DNA of 34,849 bases from Acidobacteriota bacterium. Lineage in GTDB: Bacteria; Acidobacteriota; Terriglobia; Terriglobales; Acidobacteriaceae. The stretch spans positions 1 to 34,849 of the forward strand of contig JAJZIJ010000025.1 of assembly GCA_021810625.1 (NCBI GenBank), read 5' to 3'. Below the pieces are notes generated by a model. It ran no database searches, was not told where the DNA came from, and was given only the letters and a program-made list of their open reading frames with translations. Of this stretch, positions 16,962 through 25,018 are shown one piece after another. Each line of letters opens with the position of its first letter. The stretch's first letter is position 1. Position numbers and translations under genes: made by a program.

Positions 16962-17828
16962 TCAATATAAGTGGAACTCCACGTCGATCAATATCTGCAC
17001 AGGTACAGGGTGCCCCTGGTACATGGCTGGCCTGAATTTGTAATGCCTCACAGCCTCGATGGCCTTTTCGTCGAGTCCCATGCCGAGATGGCGAATGACG
17101 CGGAGGTCTTCCGGGTTTCCTTGTGGATCGACGATAATCTGGATCGAGACGATGCCCTGATACTTCGCCCGGCGCGCTGCGTCTGTAAACTCCGGCTCAG
17201 CGGTATGGATGATTTGTGGTGCCGTGACTCCTCCACCCACGGTCATAATGCCGCCCCCATAGCCACCAGCGCTGCCAGGCCCAACGCCAACACCATGATT
17301 CGATCCCATACCTCCACCTATACCCTGGCCAAAGCTGGAACCCTTGCCGCCCCCCTGAGAGATCAGCGTGACCTGCGCTGACTGCATATCCCCGATGTTG
17401 GGCATCTTACTATCGGGAAGCTTGATCTGCTGAGGGATTACCTCTGCTGGCATCACGGCCAGCTTGGGATGGCCAATCGTAAGAGTCGCGAGAGGAACGA
17501 TCTGCATTTTTGTAACTGGCGGTACTTGTCCCTTGCTGGTTTTGACTATTTCGCGCGCTCCACCACCACCACCGCCACCCATCGTCTGAATAGCAGGCAC
17601 GGTAATCGGGATATAGGGTTGGATATCAACAGGAGTTACTTCCACCTGCAACGGTAAGACGATCCGTTTATGTTCCTGGAGAGCAAACCAGAACAAAAAT
17701 GTAAGAATCGTTGCGTGCAGGACGAACGAGATCAAGCTCGACAGCGGGTCGCGTTTGCAGACCAGTGGGTTGAAAATCGCGATCGGTTGCGATGTCAATT
17801 GAGGATGGTTGAATGCTGGATTACCCAT
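16962..17828 (-). CDS. tonB: TonB-family energy transducer
   Basis: This 288-residue protein has a cytoplasmic N terminus, one membrane segment (about 31-51), a periplasmic linker and a C-terminal TonB domain (about 205-288). The typical text is AEPEFTDAARRAKYQGIV and AVRHYKFRPAMYQGHPVPV. TonB proteins transmit proton-motive force from ExbBD to outer-membrane transporters; no exbBD or receptor gene is in the window. The linker is glycine-rich (seven glycines at 84-90) instead of the usual proline-rich type. It is the last gene of a minus-strand run after the TPR and nucleotidyltransferase genes, 122 bp downstream. A hairpin lies between a good Shine-Dalgarno and ATG 17828. Confidence 0.88.
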   Translation of the reverse strand: MGNPAFNHPQLTSQPIAIFNPLVCKRDPLSSLISFVLHATILTFLFWFALQEHKRIVLPLQVEVTPVDIQPYIPITVPAIQTMGGGGGGGAREIVKTSKGQVPPVTKMQIVPLATLTIGHPKLAVMPAEVIPQQIKLPDSKMPNIGDMQSAQVTLISQGGGKGSSFGQGIGGGMGSNHGVGVGPGSAGGYGGGIMTVGGGVTAPQIIHTAEPEFTDAARRAKYQGIVSIQIIVDPQGNPEDLRVIRHLGMGLDEKAIEAVRHYKFRPAMYQGHPVPVQILIDVEFHLY

Positions 17829-17868
17829 AATTGCTTGCCGGGAGGCAGAAATCCCGGCATCTCCTTTT
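17829..17868 (-). promoter_or_regulatory. Hairpin between Shine-Dalgarno and tonB start
   Basis: On the minus strand AAAAGGAG is followed by two bases. A hairpin of GCCGGGA and TCCCGGC with an 8-nt loop (17837-17858) comes next, then eight bases and the tonB ATG. Linear spacing from AGGAG to ATG is 32 nt, too long for initiation. Folded, it becomes about 10 nt. An ATG directly behind AGGAG would open an out-of-frame 21-codon reading frame overlapping the tonB start. Confidence 0.45.
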
Positions 17869-17950
17869 ATGATGCTCCACCGGTTATGTGTTAGTCGCAG
17901 TCACTGCCAGCAAGGTCTTGCGCTGGCTTTGTCGAATCTGTGATTGCCGA

Positions 17951-19078
17951 TTACCAAATACCTTTATCGCTCCCAGTGATTTTTTGTCCAACGGCAGCCG
18001 CTGTGGCAAGCCACGGCAGCAGACTAAGACGAGCGCTACTGTGCAATTCTCGCTTGCGCAGCAGCCCGGCAAGTTGGGTTCCATAGAGTCGCACAGATTG
18101 CGGCATAATGGGGACACGCAAGTAGCCTTGGCCAAAGTAGACCGCATCTCCGCCAAACTGCGCTGCATCCCAAACAAACTGGGGAAGATTGAGACCTGTT
18201 CCGCGGTATTTTTTTACGTAGTCCGAAACAATCGCAAGATACGTCGCCACGCCTTCCCATATACCAGACGCATTCGCTGAAGCGCGCATATCCTCATAGT
18301 CGATGGCACATGATTCCGATAGCGAGGATGTGTCTACAACATCGCACAACCGGAAATAGAAATGGCGATACATCCGTTGCAGTGTAGAGATCATCACGCG
18401 ATCCGAGGCTGCTGGCACGCGAAATTCTTTATCGTCAATACAAACCGATTGCGCGCGGCTCACCAGTCGCGAAGCAAGTGTAAGCTGTTCCCCTGTCTGG
18501 CCCAGACGGCCCATGTGAATCTCAACTGCTTCTGGTAATCCAGGAATAATAAAGTTCCATTTGTGCGCCAGACGATCTCCCCAGCTTCGGTATGCTATTT
18601 GCGCCTGGAATCGCCGCTTCATCAGTTGAGCGATCTTTTCTACATCCGAATCCGTATACATATCCAGATCGCTGCCAAGATCGGGCCAATGATCCAGCGA
18701 TTTAATCACCATCGTCTCCAAGCCTTCCTCTTTGAAGGCAGAGCAAATTGCAGACAGAAACGACATCGCATTTTTAATGCGCTCTCTCTCTGCTGCCAAA
18801 GCGGTAAGTACCCACTCTGTACGCGTGTTGTCCTGTACTTGGCGCAGAATGCCAAGGGCAACATCGAATCCACGCATTACTACATGGTTTGAACTTGCAA
18901 GTTTCAGTAAGTCTTCAAATTCCTCTTTATTGATATCTGTTATTCCTGTATTCAGACCGTACAGATAAAACCCACCAGCGATAGGCGCAGATTCTTCCTG
19001 GTAACGCGGAGAAAATAGCAGGCGAGAAAGAATCGTCAGAGACCTGGAGGAAATGGGTTGGGCAGTTGACTTAGACAT
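17951..19078 (-). CDS. Putative nucleotidyltransferase (NTP_transf_5-like)
   Basis: This 375-residue protein resembles the uncharacterised nucleotidyltransferase family often found in polysaccharide and peptide-modification loci. The key motif is KSLDHWPDLGSDLDMY, with GSDLD at 135-139 providing two metal-binding aspartates. A possible third acidic residue is E186 in AVEIHMG. The N-terminal 100 residues are helical, and the C-terminal half holds helical text (MYRHFYFRLCDVVD) like other members. The substrate is unknown. It starts 21 bp after the TPR gene stop, so the two are probably co-transcribed. The ribosome site is weak (GAGAGAAG). Base composition is clearly more AT-rich than the flanking housekeeping genes. 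Confidence 0.65.
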   Translation of the reverse strand: MSKSTAQPISSRSLTILSRLLFSPRYQEESAPIAGGFYLYGLNTGITDINKEEFEDLLKLASSNHVVMRGFDVALGILRQVQDNTRTEWVLTALAAERERIKNAMSFLSAICSAFKEEGLETMVIKSLDHWPDLGSDLDMYTDSDVEKIAQLMKRRFQAQIAYRSWGDRLAHKWNFIIPGLPEAVEIHMGRLGQTGEQLTLASRLVSRAQSVCIDDKEFRVPAASDRVMISTLQRMYRHFYFRLCDVVDTSSLSESCAIDYEDMRASANASGIWEGVATYLAIVSDYVKKYRGTGLNLPQFVWDAAQFGGDAVYFGQGYLRVPIMPQSVRLYGTQLAGLLRKRELHSSARLSLLPWLATAAAVGQKITGSDKGIW

Positions 19079-19099
19079 GTGGAAGCGCTTCTCTCGGTG

Positions 19100-20269
19100 T
19101 TAGTTGAGTGTCTGTGGCCAGGTTTTTAGCGAAATTGTGGCCGACGGCGGGTTGGGTGATACCCCAGTCTTTGCATGGGTATTGTCGCGATGTATCAATT
19201 GAACCGGCTCTGTTTGCATACGCTCTGTCTGGCTGTATTGATCGATTTCTCTGTCCACCCCAAGGTCACTTTTCCGGGCAACAGAAACAAGGTGCTTTCC
19301 TTCCGCTGAACGTTGCGTCGCCAGTCCAATGCGAGCATCTGCGTCGTTTGCCTTCCGCGCTTTGGCGTAATAAAAATGCGCCGTTTCCAGATCGCCATCC
19401 TTCTCTGCAACATAGCCAAGGTTGTTGAGCGAAAACGCATTGTTAGGATCGAGCGAGTACGCTTGGAGAAAGTCTTGCTTCGCGGCGCGCCAATCGTTTC
19501 GATTCGTCGCTGCCACTCCACGCAAGGTGAGCATCGTTGCACGCGCATCCGCAGCATTTACACCCTGCATTCGCTTTCTCAATTGCTGAGCACTGTTGGC
19601 GGCTCTCTCGCTGACGGGCTTCCCTCGCCAGGAGCGCTTCAACGTGACAACAATTGGCTCTGGAGAGTGCAAACCAGCAGCTTCATCGTAATACTCCAAA
19701 GCACGCTGAAAATCTCCGGCGGCTTCCTCGACAACCCCAAGATTATTCAAGGTGAATGGATTTTTTGGTTCTATAAGTAGCGCCTTCTGGAGGAGAGTAG
19801 TCGCTTCAAAATTTCTACTCTGTGCTACAAGCTCCATTGCTTGAATGTTTAAATGATTCACGCGCATAGGGGTATCCTTCAAACCCGTAAGAGCGTAGGT
19901 CATAGGTTTCCCCTCAAGCTGTTTTGAATTGCTGATGTCGATCAACGCATCGCAATTTTGTTCCGATGCCAACGCATAAAATTTTTGAGCGCGCGCAAGT
20001 TCTCCCTGTAGCTCAGAGATATAGCCAAGATTGTTTAAGGTGAAAGGATCAGTGGAATCGTAAAGATATGCCTTGTAGAAAATCGCTTCCGCCTTTTCAT
20101 ACTGCTGCTTCCGTATTGCATTCACGCCTTCGCGATTTAGTCGCTGAACAGGCGTCAGATGGCTACGCTTCGGAAACGTGACCCGAATATCGCCCGCCCA
20201 GGCGCACTGAAAGCCAAAAACAGTAATAACTGCAACCATCGCGAGCAATTTGATCCGCTTATTAAACAT
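19100..20269 (-). CDS. Secreted tetratricopeptide-repeat protein
   Basis: This 389-residue protein has a signal peptide (about 1-25, cut after CAWA), so it is probably periplasmic. It contains three long units of about 100 residues. Each unit has a TPR pair centred on (D/N)PFTLNNLGY-like text (74-83, 170-179, 277-286) and a closing segment ending in GK (about 120, 216, 324). TPR arrays bind protein partners. It is first in a minus-strand run with the nucleotidyltransferase and tonB. AAAAGG lies 7 nt before ATG 20269. A TACCC/GGGTA inverted repeat lies upstream in the intergenic region. Function is unknown. Confidence 0.75.
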   Translation of the reverse strand: MFNKRIKLLAMVAVITVFGFQCAWAGDIRVTFPKRSHLTPVQRLNREGVNAIRKQQYEKAEAIFYKAYLYDSTDPFTLNNLGYISELQGELARAQKFYALASEQNCDALIDISNSKQLEGKPMTYALTGLKDTPMRVNHLNIQAMELVAQSRNFEATTLLQKALLIEPKNPFTLNNLGVVEEAAGDFQRALEYYDEAAGLHSPEPIVVTLKRSWRGKPVSERAANSAQQLRKRMQGVNAADARATMLTLRGVAATNRNDWRAAKQDFLQAYSLDPNNAFSLNNLGYVAEKDGDLETAHFYYAKARKANDADARIGLATQRSAEGKHLVSVARKSDLGVDREIDQYSQTERMQTEPVQLIHRDNTHAKTGVSPNPPSATISLKTWPQTLN

Positions 20270-20484
20270 TTAATGCCTTTTACTTTCCCATATACCCGAA
20301 AATTCTCCGTTTGGGTACACGTTAGCTAGTAAGATGCGTAAAACAAGAATATGGTGCCGCGCAATTCTTGGTATTTACTTGTGATATTTATACAACGCGG
20401 AAATACTTCCAGACCACCTGGTTCCCATTAACTCCATCTAAGAGTGGATGCCGAGAAAATAATTGAGCGGCAATGGAGTGCCAA

Positions 20485-21408
20485 ATGGATCGTTTTCTTA
20501 CAGGGGTTGTACTTGGAATCGTAGCGATTTCCCACATATCCCTGGCAGGCACGCAATCAGAGAAGGGTATGGGAACGCAGTCCGTCGCAACGCTGGACAG
20601 TGCTCCCATGATTTTGCCCGCGTTGCCGCCACTGCCCACAGGGAAGAGCACAGTAATTGGCGGTTCTATTCGCGATGTAGACTTCGTGCGTGACCAATTT
20701 ACGCTGAAAGTCTTCGGCGGGCATTCGATGAAAATCCTTTTCGACGAGCGCACTCATATCTATCGAGACGGGATCAGAACTTCGCTGCGCGATCTTCACC
20801 CGGAGGATCACGCCTCCATCAAGACCACGCTGGATGGAACAAGTATCTTTGCTATAAACATTCATATTTTGTCGAAATCTCCCGAAGGGGAATGCCAAGG
20901 TCAGGTGCTTAGCTATGATCGAAAAACTCGTGTGTTAACCATAAGTTCTGTTCTTTCTCGTGAACAGATCGAACTCCGCGTGCCAAGAAATACGCCCATC
21001 GTCCGCATAGGTCAGGCTCGTCAGGATCAGGCTGCATCTTCTTCGTCTGGCTCTGCTTCGGCAGGATTCGACTCACTTGATTTTGTCAAAGGCACTCTGA
21101 TCTCGGCCAAATTTGTATCTGATAACAAGGGGCGAGGTGTTGTCAGCCAGATCGCGATCCTGGCTGCTCCAGGATCAGCATTTGTGTTTAGCGGGAATGT
21201 TATCTCCATCGACCTGCACTCCGAGTTATTAGTGCTGGTCGATCCCCGTGACGATAAAACATATCAGATATTCTTTGATCCATCGCTATTTCCTGTGAGC
21301 CGGGATATTCATGAAGGGGCGCATGTGACCGTAACCACGAAGTTTGATGGTGTTCGCTACGTGGCCAGAGCGATTACAGCCAACTACACGCACAGTCCAG
21401 GCAATTGA
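20485..21408 (+). CDS. Secreted protein with three DUF5666-like beta modules
   Basis: This 307-residue exported protein has a signal peptide (MDRFLTGVVLGIVAISHISLA). Three similar beta-rich modules lie at about 56-130, 136-230 and 232-302. Each has the pattern G-x-(V/I)-x-S/D-(V/I)-D, a strand such as FTLKV, LTISS or LLVLV, a charged loop, and a closing VxVxT/I segment. This resembles DUF5666-type OB-like repeats, but the assignment is tentative. ATG 20485 is preferred over ATG 20473 because GGAG lies about 5 nt upstream. It is divergent from the TPR gene across about 215 bp and shares its AT-rich composition, so the two may be functionally linked. Confidence 0.6.
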   Translation: MDRFLTGVVLGIVAISHISLAGTQSEKGMGTQSVATLDSAPMILPALPPLPTGKSTVIGGSIRDVDFVRDQFTLKVFGGHSMKILFDERTHIYRDGIRTSLRDLHPEDHASIKTTLDGTSIFAINIHILSKSPEGECQGQVLSYDRKTRVLTISSVLSREQIELRVPRNTPIVRIGQARQDQAASSSSGSASAGFDSLDFVKGTLISAKFVSDNKGRGVVSQIAILAAPGSAFVFSGNVISIDLHSELLVLVDPRDDKTYQIFFDPSLFPVSRDIHEGAHVTVTTKFDGVRYVARAITANYTHSPGN

Positions 21409-21494
21409 TGGCGCATGCTTTTCCAGCGAGTGGAAGGAGACACTACGGGACGGATTCCACACAGGATTCAGCGCTCAACGACACCAACGCCGCC

Positions 21495-22853
21495 TCAACG
21501 GTCATGGAGGCATGATCTTGCGTATTTTCTCTGGGTCGAATCCTGTAAATCGAATCCCGACTTCTGCATTCGCTTCCTATCGGCCTTGTTCATGGTTGCC
21601 TGCAATAACTGGATGGCATTCGTAAGATCGTTTGCCGTTACATCCCGCTCCTCTTCAAATGCCGTCTGTCCGGCGAGGATGTAGCTTTCCCGCAATTGTG
21701 CGAAGGACAGCCCTTCGCTGGCGATTGCACAGATGTCCAGAGCCTCCCCAACGAGCGCCGGACACATCTTCTGCAAATAGGTTGATCTCAATTCTTTCGT
21801 TGGATTGCCAAACTCGATGACTCGATCGAACCTTCCCGGACGGCGCAGGATGGCTGTATCCAGAACTTCCGGGTGATTGGCAGTCGCAACTACAATCATG
21901 CCGTCCTGCGTGCTCACTCCGTCGAGACAATTCAACAGTTGCTGTAGGCTGACGTTTGACTTTTCGTTCTTATCCAGTCCAAAGAAAAGTCTGTCGATAT
22001 CCTCCAGCACGACCAGCGCAGGCGTATTTTCCGTTGCATTCCTGAAAAATGCTTGCAGCCGATCATCGTCCATCTCCGACGTGACCAGATTGGCCGCAAA
22101 ACCGGAGATTCCCGGATGCGAGAGCATGGCGCGAATCACGCTTGTCTTGCCGTTGCCGGGCGGCCCATGCAGCAGGTAGCCGCGCCGAAACGGAAGTCGA
22201 TTGGCGCGAAACCATGCTCTGCGCTGAAAGAATGATTCAAAGTCATGCCGCAGCAGCCTGGTTGCCGTCTCGTCCAGCACCACATCGCTCCAGGTCGCAG
22301 GAGCAACGGCAGTAGGCTCCGACACGCCAAAATAGCGCATCGAGGGAAGGTGATACGATGCCTGACATTTTTCGATCAAAGCGAGCAGTTCCTCCACCGA
22401 GTCGCGGCGCACCAGCGTCACCTCACGCCAACTCGAACCTTCATAGATAGACTGGTGGGGCACGTTGATGAAGATTGCCGGATGCTGCATCCCTTCAAAG
22501 TGGAGAGCCACCGGGCAATCCTGCCACTTGGTTTTCCAGATGAACTCTGGCTCCCCCTGCGCCGCCAAATTGTTTGAGAGTTTTTGAATGGTTAAAGATG
22601 GCAGAACATTCGGCGGCGTGCTGACCCGCCGCACCTTCGCCGAGAATGCTGAATGGCCCAATTGGCATGTGTCCCAAGGCAGCGTCTTCGGCAGTACATG
22701 CGGCGCAGCCAATTTCACCAACTCCAGGCCTTTGATGCGTAGCTGCAACGCTTCCGATAATGGCAGTCTCAGGGTTGCTTCAATCCATTGTTGATGGCGG
22801 TACACATGCTCACGCGCTATTGCTGTCAGTGGTGCGAGTTGGATCAGACTCAT
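21495..22853 (-). CDS. BCS1-like AAA ATPase
   Basis: This 452-residue protein has an N-terminal region of about 190 residues without recognised domain and one AAA domain. The AAA domain has Walker A GPPGNGKT (230-237), Walker B-like LVVLEDID (280-287), sensor-1 N326 in VVATANHPE, and arginine fingers in RRPGRFDRV (337-345). The order and spacing match the BCS1/FtsH-like clade. No transmembrane helix is obvious. GAGGGG lies about 8 nt before ATG 22853. It is divergent from the WYL gene, and a copy of the shared 18-bp site lies 36 bp upstream of its start. BCS1-like ATPases occur in several bacterial defence loci, but this gene alone does not prove that role. It converges with the secreted-protein gene. 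Confidence 0.7.
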   Translation of the reverse strand: MSLIQLAPLTAIAREHVYRHQQWIEATLRLPLSEALQLRIKGLELVKLAAPHVLPKTLPWDTCQLGHSAFSAKVRRVSTPPNVLPSLTIQKLSNNLAAQGEPEFIWKTKWQDCPVALHFEGMQHPAIFINVPHQSIYEGSSWREVTLVRRDSVEELLALIEKCQASYHLPSMRYFGVSEPTAVAPATWSDVVLDETATRLLRHDFESFFQRRAWFRANRLPFRRGYLLHGPPGNGKTSVIRAMLSHPGISGFAANLVTSEMDDDRLQAFFRNATENTPALVVLEDIDRLFFGLDKNEKSNVSLQQLLNCLDGVSTQDGMIVVATANHPEVLDTAILRRPGRFDRVIEFGNPTKELRSTYLQKMCPALVGEALDICAIASEGLSFAQLRESYILAGQTAFEEERDVTANDLTNAIQLLQATMNKADRKRMQKSGFDLQDSTQRKYARSCLHDR

Positions 22854-22889
22854 TGGTTTTTCCCCTCTGCTGATATTTCCGCACAGTGG

Positions 22890-22958
22890 GTGGGACAGCC
22901 GGGGTCACATGTCTGTTGATTTCAAAAAAATTCTTTGCGATGACCTCGGTTGTCACAC
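22890..22958. promoter_or_regulatory. Paired 18-bp operator-like sites in divergent promoter
   Basis: Reading towards the AAA gene on the minus strand, 22907-22890 is TGACCCCGGCTGTCCCAC. Reading towards the WYL gene on the plus strand, 22941-22958 is TGACCTCGGTTGTCACAC. The two agree at 15 of 18 positions and face the same way relative to the gene each precedes (36 and 21 bp before the starts). The second site contains the palindrome TGAC-N7-GTCA. WYL regulators such as BrxR and CapW bind inverted repeats in their own promoters, so these are likely sites of the neighbouring regulator. Confidence 0.6.
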
Positions 22959-22979
22959 CGACTGCGGTACAGTTTTGAC

Positions 22980-23984
22980 ATGAGGGGCGGCCAGATTTCG
23001 CGTGTACTCAAGCTGCTGCATCTGCTGCAGGGGCGCGGACGCACGTTGCAGCAACTCCGCGCCGAGCTGGGCGTGGCCAAGCGAACCATTCAGCGCGATA
23101 TTCAGGTGCTGGAGCAGAACGGCTTTCCGGTTACTTCGGAGCAGCACCACCGCGCCATTCATTGGCGGCTTATGTATGACCCAGTTCTGGAAGGGCCGCT
23201 CGACCTGACCCAACAGGAGCGCATGGCGCTCTACTTTAGCCGTGGCCTGCTCAAGCCGCTGGCAGGCACGCCATTCTTTGAAGCCATCGAGTCGGCGCTT
23301 GCCAAAATTGGCGCGGGCATCTCCGCCCCTGGGCACACCCTGCTCCACAGCTTTGACAGTCAGATCGGCATCGGCGCCTTCGGCAGCAAAGACTTTACCC
23401 GCTCTCGCGAAGTCATCGCGGCGCTCACTCGCGCCATCCAGCACCATTTCACCGTTAAGATTACGCACGCAACCCCGCAGCATCGCAATGCGGTTGAGTA
23501 TCAACTGAACCCATACCGTCTCCACTACCATCAGGGCGGCTTGTATCTTATCGCGCTCGACCATGCGAAGGACGACCTCCGCACCTTCGCCGTGGAACGC
23601 ATCCGCGCCGTTGCAGTCACGCGGAGCCGCTTCACTCCACCACCCACAACCATGCTGGATGAGTTGCAATCGACTGCCTTTCAACTGATACACGGCGAAC
23701 CCCAACGGGTGCGCATCCGTTTCTCGCCGGAGCAGGCTCCGTACATTGCTGAACGAAAATGGCATGAATCGCAAACCCTCGAACCGCAGCCGGACGGCAG
23801 TGTGATACTCTCGCTCCGTGTCGCCAGTCTGTGGGAAGTCAAACGCTGGCTCATCGGCTGGGGTGCGGATGCAGAAGTTGTGGAACCAGCGGAGTTGCGG
23901 GATACGGTTCGTAATGAGTGTAGGCAGTTGCTTGAAATTGTTTGTGCCACTGGAGAGTACGAATGGGAACAAGGCATGCACTGA
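22980..23984 (+). CDS. WYL-domain transcriptional regulator
   Basis: This 334-residue protein has an N-terminal winged helix (about 5-60; AELGVAKRTIQRDIQVLEQ), a WYL domain (about 140-220; the signature reads GLYLIALD) and a C-terminal WCX-like domain (about 240-320; VRIRFSPEQAPYIAERKWH). Such regulators sense a nucleic-acid or nucleotide ligand and repress defence genes in several known systems. ATG 22980 is chosen over a TTG 30 bp upstream, although neither has a good ribosome site. Its 3' end overlaps the nuclease gene by 22 bp, implying one transcript and coupled translation. GC content is like the core genome, unlike the next gene. Confidence 0.8.
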   Translation: MRGGQISRVLKLLHLLQGRGRTLQQLRAELGVAKRTIQRDIQVLEQNGFPVTSEQHHRAIHWRLMYDPVLEGPLDLTQQERMALYFSRGLLKPLAGTPFFEAIESALAKIGAGISAPGHTLLHSFDSQIGIGAFGSKDFTRSREVIAALTRAIQHHFTVKITHATPQHRNAVEYQLNPYRLHYHQGGLYLIALDHAKDDLRTFAVERIRAVAVTRSRFTPPPTTMLDELQSTAFQLIHGEPQRVRIRFSPEQAPYIAERKWHESQTLEPQPDGSVILSLRVASLWEVKRWLIGWGADAEVVEPAELRDTVRNECRQLLEIVCATGEYEWEQGMH

Positions 23985-25018
23985 AGTGTTCAATCGATGG
24001 CTGTAAGCAGCCAACCGTCAAGTGCTGGGAGTGCGGCAACGAGTATCCGATTTGTCGCAAACATGCAGTGCCGAGCGGGAAACACACTGGGGCATATCTT
24101 TGCCCGCGCCCAGAGTGTGCGGAGAGCCATGCTGAGCCTGTTCTTTGGAGGGTAAATATGACCCATCACGCGGATGCAGTAGATGCGGCGTGGCGTGCCA
24201 GTGTGGTTGGCATAGGATGGCCGGTTTCTAATGGGCGTGATGACATGTCATGGAAGAGTTATGAAACTAGGGCGAAGAGAAAATACGCGGAAAGCTTGTC
24301 AAGATGGAAATCTCATTTAACAACGCTACGGGTCAAAATTGCCGCCGATGACTTGGTAATCACTGCCAACACTCGCAGAAAGTGTTTCTATCTCGGACGG
24401 GTCACAGGGGGCTGGCGCTATATTAGTTCAGGGTATCCGGGCAATGCTCAGCTCGTAAACACGCGCGCGTGTGATTGGGTTCGCGTGGAACTCGATGAAG
24501 TGCCAGGCTCCCTGATCTTCAAGAGGGGAACATTTAACGCGGTCAGCAACAATTTCATCCGCGATTACTGCAAACATCTATACAATACCCGTAATCGCAC
24601 AGGATTCAAGTATAAGGAATCAACTGGATCTGGCGATGGTGAGTCATTCTTCGACTGTTTGACATCTGATGCTTGTGAGGACATGGTCGCTCTCTACCTA
24701 CATCGTCGGCACAACTATTCGATTAGACCTAGTTCGTGCAAGACTTCGTCACAGGGTTGGGAGTTCGCCATTCTTGATGTGAGCGGAGCACGTGCTTTTG
24801 TCCAAGTCAAGAACGGCAAGATTGATTTGAAAGCTGAAGAATACAGACCGAGCAAAGGCTATCACGCTTTCTTATTCACGAGAGGCAATGTCATCGGAAA
24901 GATCCCCAATAATATGACGGTACTCAGCCCGGATGAGATGTTGGATTTTCTGAGGCGCGAAAGAACGAGATTTCCGAGCGAGCTCAGTTTTTGGGTTCAC
25001 CGCTTTTGGAGAGATTGA
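23963..25018 (+). CDS. Zinc-finger / reader / PD-(D/E)XK-like nuclease, putative
   Basis: This 351-residue protein has three parts. Residues 9-52 hold C9, C14, C21, C24, C31, H34, H41, C47 and C52, a likely zinc-binding module. Residues about 85-195 include DDLVITA, FYLGRVTGGWRYI and VNTRACDWVRVELDEV. This resembles the PUA-like segment that precedes the catalytic domain in some Mrr-like restriction proteins. Residues about 225-335 contain E239, then GWEFAILD (265-272) and FVQVKNG (279-285). Together these fit a PD-(D/E)XK core of the QxK type (Q281, K283). A modification-dependent nuclease is the best guess; the fold is inferred from motifs only. GGAGAG 5 nt before ATG 23963 fixes the start inside the WYL gene. 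Composition is markedly AT-richer, suggesting transfer. Confidence 0.55.
   Translation: MGTRHALKCSIDGCKQPTVKCWECGNEYPICRKHAVPSGKHTGAYLCPRPECAESHAEPVLWRVNMTHHADAVDAAWRASVVGIGWPVSNGRDDMSWKSYETRAKRKYAESLSRWKSHLTTLRVKIAADDLVITANTRRKCFYLGRVTGGWRYISSGYPGNAQLVNTRACDWVRVELDEVPGSLIFKRGTFNAVSNNFIRDYCKHLYNTRNRTGFKYKESTGSGDGESFFDCLTSDACEDMVALYLHRRHNYSIRPSSCKTSSQGWEFAILDVSGARAFVQVKNGKIDLKAEEYRPSKGYHAFLFTRGNVIGKIPNNMTVLSPDEMLDFLRRERTRFPSELSFWVHRFWRD

Noticed and set aside
22950-22979. TTG start 30 bp upstream for the WYL gene
   Set aside because: It would place the start inside the second operator-like site, and the conserved helix-turn-helix begins shortly after ATG 22980.
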